Assembly (NCBI RefSeq): GCF_024139115.2
Contig: NC_085141.1
Coordinates: forward strand, 41,661,065 to 41,725,064
DNA from: Armigeres subalbatus
Taxonomy: Eukaryota > Arthropoda > Insecta > Diptera > Culicidae
Length of the DNA stretch: 64,000 bases
Direction: 5' to 3'
The notes under the pieces are model-generated. The model was given only the letters and a program-made list of their open reading frames with translations. It made no database searches and had not been told where the DNA came from. Position 1 is the first letter of the stretch. Each line of letters starts with the position of its first letter. Shown here in pieces: positions 60,390 to 64,000 of this stretch. A program made the translations under genes and the position numbers.

Positions 60390-61850
60390 AGCCAGCTAGT
60401 GACTCAATTCCTACTTCGAACTTGGCAAAAGTTGCTGTTAAAATTAAACGTCTGTCCAAAGAAATTCCCAAAAGCCTCACGCTTTTCTCGTCCAAATGTC
60501 GTTCTTGTTCAATGTTGAATCTCGGCGAAACGGCCTTTTGTTTTATAAGTCGCAAACGTGTGTGCTGATTCATTTCTCAGCTGCCATCTCATAGCCGGAT
60601 TCATCGACCCATTTATTGGTTTACAGCTGGTTGAATTTTCATCCGTAAAGCCTTTGGATGCTTACTGACCGCAATCCATAGGACCTCGTTGGCATACACT
60701 TGTATAAAAATCCCCTTGGGGAGGTTGCCAAAAACCCTCACAATTGTCACCGAAAAATCCAAGAGTCCAGATTCTGTCGTAGGTCTTAGCTATACAAAGG
60801 GAGCAAGTTCTCCGCACTCCTAGGATACCTCAGGATCTGTCCTAGGGAAGGCATGTTGGTCGAAACGACCAGTCTCCTTCAAGAAATCCGTAAGTTGTCC
60901 GTTGACCAAACTCTCCATAGCCTTCGCAGTGACATTCGTGAGGGTAATGGGTCAGTAGCTCCCGGCAGCCTCGATTTCTGGGTTTCGGAACAACGAGGAG
61001 AAAAAAAAACTGGAAAACAGATATCGTGGAGGCAGGATAAGATGTTTCTTGTGGAATATGGGAAGAAGGACAGACCTTGGAAGCATCGGCTGATAGGGCC
61101 GAATCACGCTGTACCCAGGGCCGCATTTATGGGGGGGCCGGGGGGTGGCATGGCCCCGGGCCCCCACAAATCTTATGTACCAAAACCAACCTTTTTTGTG
61201 CATATTGGGGCCCCCACATACCGTCGGCCCCGGGGCCCCCTTTCGGCTAAATCCGGTCCTGGCTGTACCATACCATTGACCTTTGCGCATCCAGAGCTCA
61301 GCTGCTGAATGTTCACTGTTTATGCTATCTAAGAAGGTGAACCAGGGTTTTTCTTTCGACTCCCGGATAGTTTAGCAGCAATCATTCCTGGTACGTGGAG
61401 AGAAAGTTAGCCACTTCGGAGCTGTCTAGCGAGAGGCGCCCCTTTGCCCTTTTGCTTTTGCACTAAACCAATTTCTTAGTTGTGTCAGTCCACCCTGGCA
61501 CTGGGCTGGGCTTCGGTATGGAGTCGTTGGCTGCCCGGATTATAACGTCCGTTGGATCCTCTCTTGGAAACTGTCACTCATATGCCCAGCGTGGTCGCCT
61601 GATTATTTGTACTGGAACCGGATCAGGCTTCGAGCTCTCCGAATTTGGGGATGTGTTGCATTTCCACTTCTTTGATGTATTAGGTACTCGACGTCGGGTG
61701 ATTTTCGGACTTGCAGAGCTTGCAGAAAGCTCGATCGAAGCAATGGGGGCAAATGGTCGGGGTGTTGTTGATTTCATCGGTGATGGTGTGCCCGAATTCC
61801 CAATAGTACATAGGGTACGGGTAGTAGTTTTGGGTCGAGCAGAGAGACCC
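60390..61850 (-). pseudogene. I/LOA-group LINE remnant, relative of 41956-44940
   Basis: Minus-strand pieces in the expected order: RRPRWAYE (about 61600-61575) and NDSIPKPSPVPG (about 61510) from the endonuclease-RT linker; GSYRPITLTNV (about 60965-60930), FGNLPKGIFIQVYANEVL (about 60735-60680) where YADD has become YANE, and VRLLGISLDRRLIL (about 60475-60430). Each aligns with the plus-strand copy (RRPRWLYERAD, SIPKTSPNPG, GSYRPIALTNV, NLPKEIFILVYADDVL, LLGVTVDRRLNF). Many stops and frameshifts. A hAT MITE at 61116-61261 interrupts it. Confidence 0.65.
61116..61261. mobile_element. hAT-like MITE, copy 3, with 8-bp TSD
   Basis: 146 bp with ends CAGGGCCGCATTTA and TAAATCCGGTCCTG and an exact 8-bp duplication GCTGTACC at 61108-61115 and 61262-61269. 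The interior is G/C-run rich and shared with 8302 and 9955. Confidence 0.88.
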
Positions 61851-62129
61851 ATTAGGATAATATTGTATGGCTTTCTCAGTCTGATTGAGTCAAAACGTCA
61901 GACTGCGAAAGCCATATACTATATCATCAAATTTTCCAGTCGTAACTCCTTTGTATTAAAATTTATTTGATCCGGGGTGACTGTACTTGAAAGATGAATC
62001 CAATGAAGCTTGGGTTAGGCTGGTATACAGCTCGAACTCTCGGAGATTTCCGACGGATTGTATTTTAAATCCGGCCCGCACTCTAGTTTTCTACCACGGA
62101 GTCCCATAAATCCCGCCAACACATATGGA

Positions 62130-62440
62130 AGCGAGATTATCACTAGTTACTTGTCATTTGTCGCTTATCACTTGTCACTCTCATTTTTCACATTTCATTT
62201 TCCACTTCTCACTTCTTACTTCTGACTTCCCATTTCTCGCTAGTCACTATTCACTTCTCAATTGTCACTTGTCACTTCTTACTGAAACTGCCACTTGTCA
62301 CTTATCAATTCTCACTTCTCCTTTCTCACTTCCTAATTCTTATTCCTTATGAGATGTGAGAATCGTCTCACTGCTAATTTCTCGCTGCACGCTTCATGCC
62401 ATTCTCACTGCTCACTTCTCATTACTCACTTTTCAATACT
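62130..62440. repeat. TCACTTCTCACTT-type simple array
   Basis: Loose pyrimidine-rich 7-14 bp repeats (TTGTCACTTCTCAC). The type is shared with 35605-35712. Confidence 0.75.
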
Positions 62441-62514
62441 CGCAATCTAAATATTTTTTCAACAATTCGGTCAAACTGAATTCGGCCAAATGGCCCGAAA
62501 CACAATACTTCAAA

Positions 62515-62656
62515 ACCTCTTTTTACGCTCCCTCCTTTTACGCTCCCTCTTTTTGCGCCCCTCTTTTTACGCTCAAAATTCTAAATAACGCTCCCTCTTT
62601 TTACGCTCCAAATCCTATATAACGCTCCCTCTTTTTACGCTCTATAGGAGCGTAAA
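62515..62656. repeat. CTCCCTCTTTTTACG array with inverted terminal copy
   Basis: Five to six copies of GCTCCCTCTTTTTACGCTC, then one inverted copy (AGGAGCGTAAAAAAAAG at about 62645). Confidence 0.75.
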
Positions 62657-62796
62657 AAAAAGTTTCAAGCATTTATATGAGGCAAATTTGGATTAGTTTC
62701 GGAGGTTGTTTTTAGATGATCTAAGTACTGCGGATGTTCTAGGAACAGAACTTAAGCATACATGCGAAGTGGTATTACCTGTTGTCATGGGTTGTA

Positions 62797-64000
62797 GGTA
62801 GTCTACGAACTCCATACATTCAAGGTCTGTTGATCAACCTTCGTATTGGAGGCAGATATTGAAAAAGTAGTATATGTTTGTATTCCAAGTAGTTGTTGTT
62901 GTTGTCGTGGGCTCCAGGTAGTCTACAAACTCCATAGAGTCAAGGTCTGTAATTCAACTTCCGTAATAGAGGCAGCTATTGGAGAATAAACAAGTTGTGT
63001 GACCCCTTCTAGGTATATGTTTGTATTCTTAGTAGTTCTTGATGTTGTCACTAATACGAAATCCATAGTAGTCTACGAAATCCATAGATTCAAGGCATGG
63101 GGATCAACCTACGTAATGGAGGCAGTTATTGAAAAATAAACAAGTTGTGTGACCCCTTCTTGGTATATGTTTGTACTCCAAGTAGCTGTTGTTGTTGTCG
63201 TGGGCTCCAGGTAGTCTACGAAGACCATAGAGTCAAGGTTTGTAGATCAACCTCCGTAATGGAGGCAGCTATTTGAGAATGAACAAGTTGTGTGACCCCA
63301 TCTTGGTATATGTTTGTATTCCAAGTAGTTCTTGTTGTTGTCGTGGGCTCCAGATAGTCTATGAACTCCATAGAGTCAAGGTCCATGGGTCAACCTCCGT
63401 AATGTAGGCAGTTATTGGAAAATAAACAAGTTGTGTGACTCCTTCTTGGTACATGTTTGTATTCAAAGTAGTTTTTGTTGTTGTCATGGGCTCCAGATAG
63501 TCTACGAACTCCATACAGTCAAGGTCTGTTGATCAACCTCCGTAATGGAGGCAACTATTGGAGAATAAACTAGTTGTGTGTCCCCTTCTTTGTATATGTT
63601 TATATTCCAAGTAGTTCTTGTTGTTGTGTTGGGCTCCAGATAGTCTATGAACTCCATAGAGTCAAGGTGCATATGTCAGCCTCCGTAAGGTAGGCAGTTA
63701 CTGGATAATAAACAAGTTGTGTGACCCCTTCTTGGTATATGTTTGTATTTCAAGTACTTCTTGTTGTTGTTATGGGCTCCAGATAATCTATTAACTCCAT
63801 AGAGTCAAGGTCCATGGGGCAACATCCGTAATGGAGACAGTTATTGAAAAATAAACAAGTTGTGTTACCCCTAGTTAGTATATGTTTGTATTCCGAGTAG
63901 TTCGTGTTATTGTCGTTGGCTCCAGGTAGTCTACGAACTCCATAGAGTCAAGGTCTGTGGATAAACTTCTGGAATGAAGGCAGTTATTGAAGAATAATTA
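62797..64000 (+). repeat. 143-bp tandem repeat, at least 8 units, truncated by window end
   Basis: The anchor GTCTAC (or variant) lies at 62801, 62921, 63071, 63214, 63357, 63500, 63643, 63786 and 63929: six consecutive 143-bp steps after two irregular first steps of 120 and 150 bp. Each unit holds AACTCCATAGAGTCAAGG, ATAAACAAGTTGTGTGACCC and GTAGTTCTTGTTGTTGT. The array continues past the window. Function unknown; satellite-like. Confidence 0.93.

Noticed and set aside
1..64000. Endogenous viral element or LTR retrotransposon
   Set aside because: No viral polymerase, nucleoprotein or glycoprotein motifs and no paired LTRs were recognised; all RT signatures are of non-LTR type.

Overview
The window looks like repeat-rich intergenic or intronic DNA from a mosquito, most likely Aedes. 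The basis is two SINEs with the three-part Feilai plan (tRNA-like head, unrelated body, AAG triplet tail), a Jockey-clade LINE pair, and a dense mix of small inverted-repeat elements, palindromes, degenerate arrays and LINE remnants. I found no intact host gene, rRNA, CRISPR array, LTR element or recognisable viral insertion. Genus and species are inference.

Layout. 1-1.7 kb: a 22-24 bp minisatellite cut by the window edge. 1.9-7.2 kb: mostly unique DNA with one coding-like exon (5469-5711). 7.2-10.1 kb: a Feilai SINE, a dead pogo/Jerky-type transposase and two hAT-like MITE copies. 11-16 kb: two copies of a small tRNA-headed SINE, a nested palindrome, and an RTE-clade remnant split by another SINE with a 20-bp target duplication. 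16-20.4 kb: unique, partly GC-rich DNA with a speculative 5' exon. 20.4-31.1 kb: tandem-unit elements, a 4.6-kb long-inverted-repeat element with TTAA ends, a second Feilai, a 167-bp tandem array, and a perfect 32-bp-arm palindrome. 32-36.9 kb: a second long-inverted-repeat element with TTAA ends, carrying nested insertions. 36.9-40 kb: unique DNA. 40-45.5 kb: degenerate array, tRNA-like unit, second minisatellite, and a decayed I/LOA-group LINE with RNase H joined directly to that minisatellite. 46.5-55.9 kb: a TA-flanked MITE and the best-resolved structure in the window, a Jockey element that received a second, antisense full-length copy of itself, with target duplications preserved for both insertions. 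56-62 kb: smaller repeats and a minus-strand relative of the I/LOA-group element. 62.8-64 kb: a 143-bp tandem repeat running off the window.

How it fits together. The sequence is layered: SINE in RTE, hAT MITE in pogo, Jockey in Jockey, MITE in a TIR element in a piggyBac-end-like element. Insertion order can be read at the sites with target duplications. No host pathway or operon-like cooperation is visible. The strongest leads are structural: hairpin-forming minisatellites shared by two loci, a pair of related giant inverted-repeat elements with about 150-170 bp subunits, and homopolymer-length differences between the two Jockey copies that may be assembly errors.
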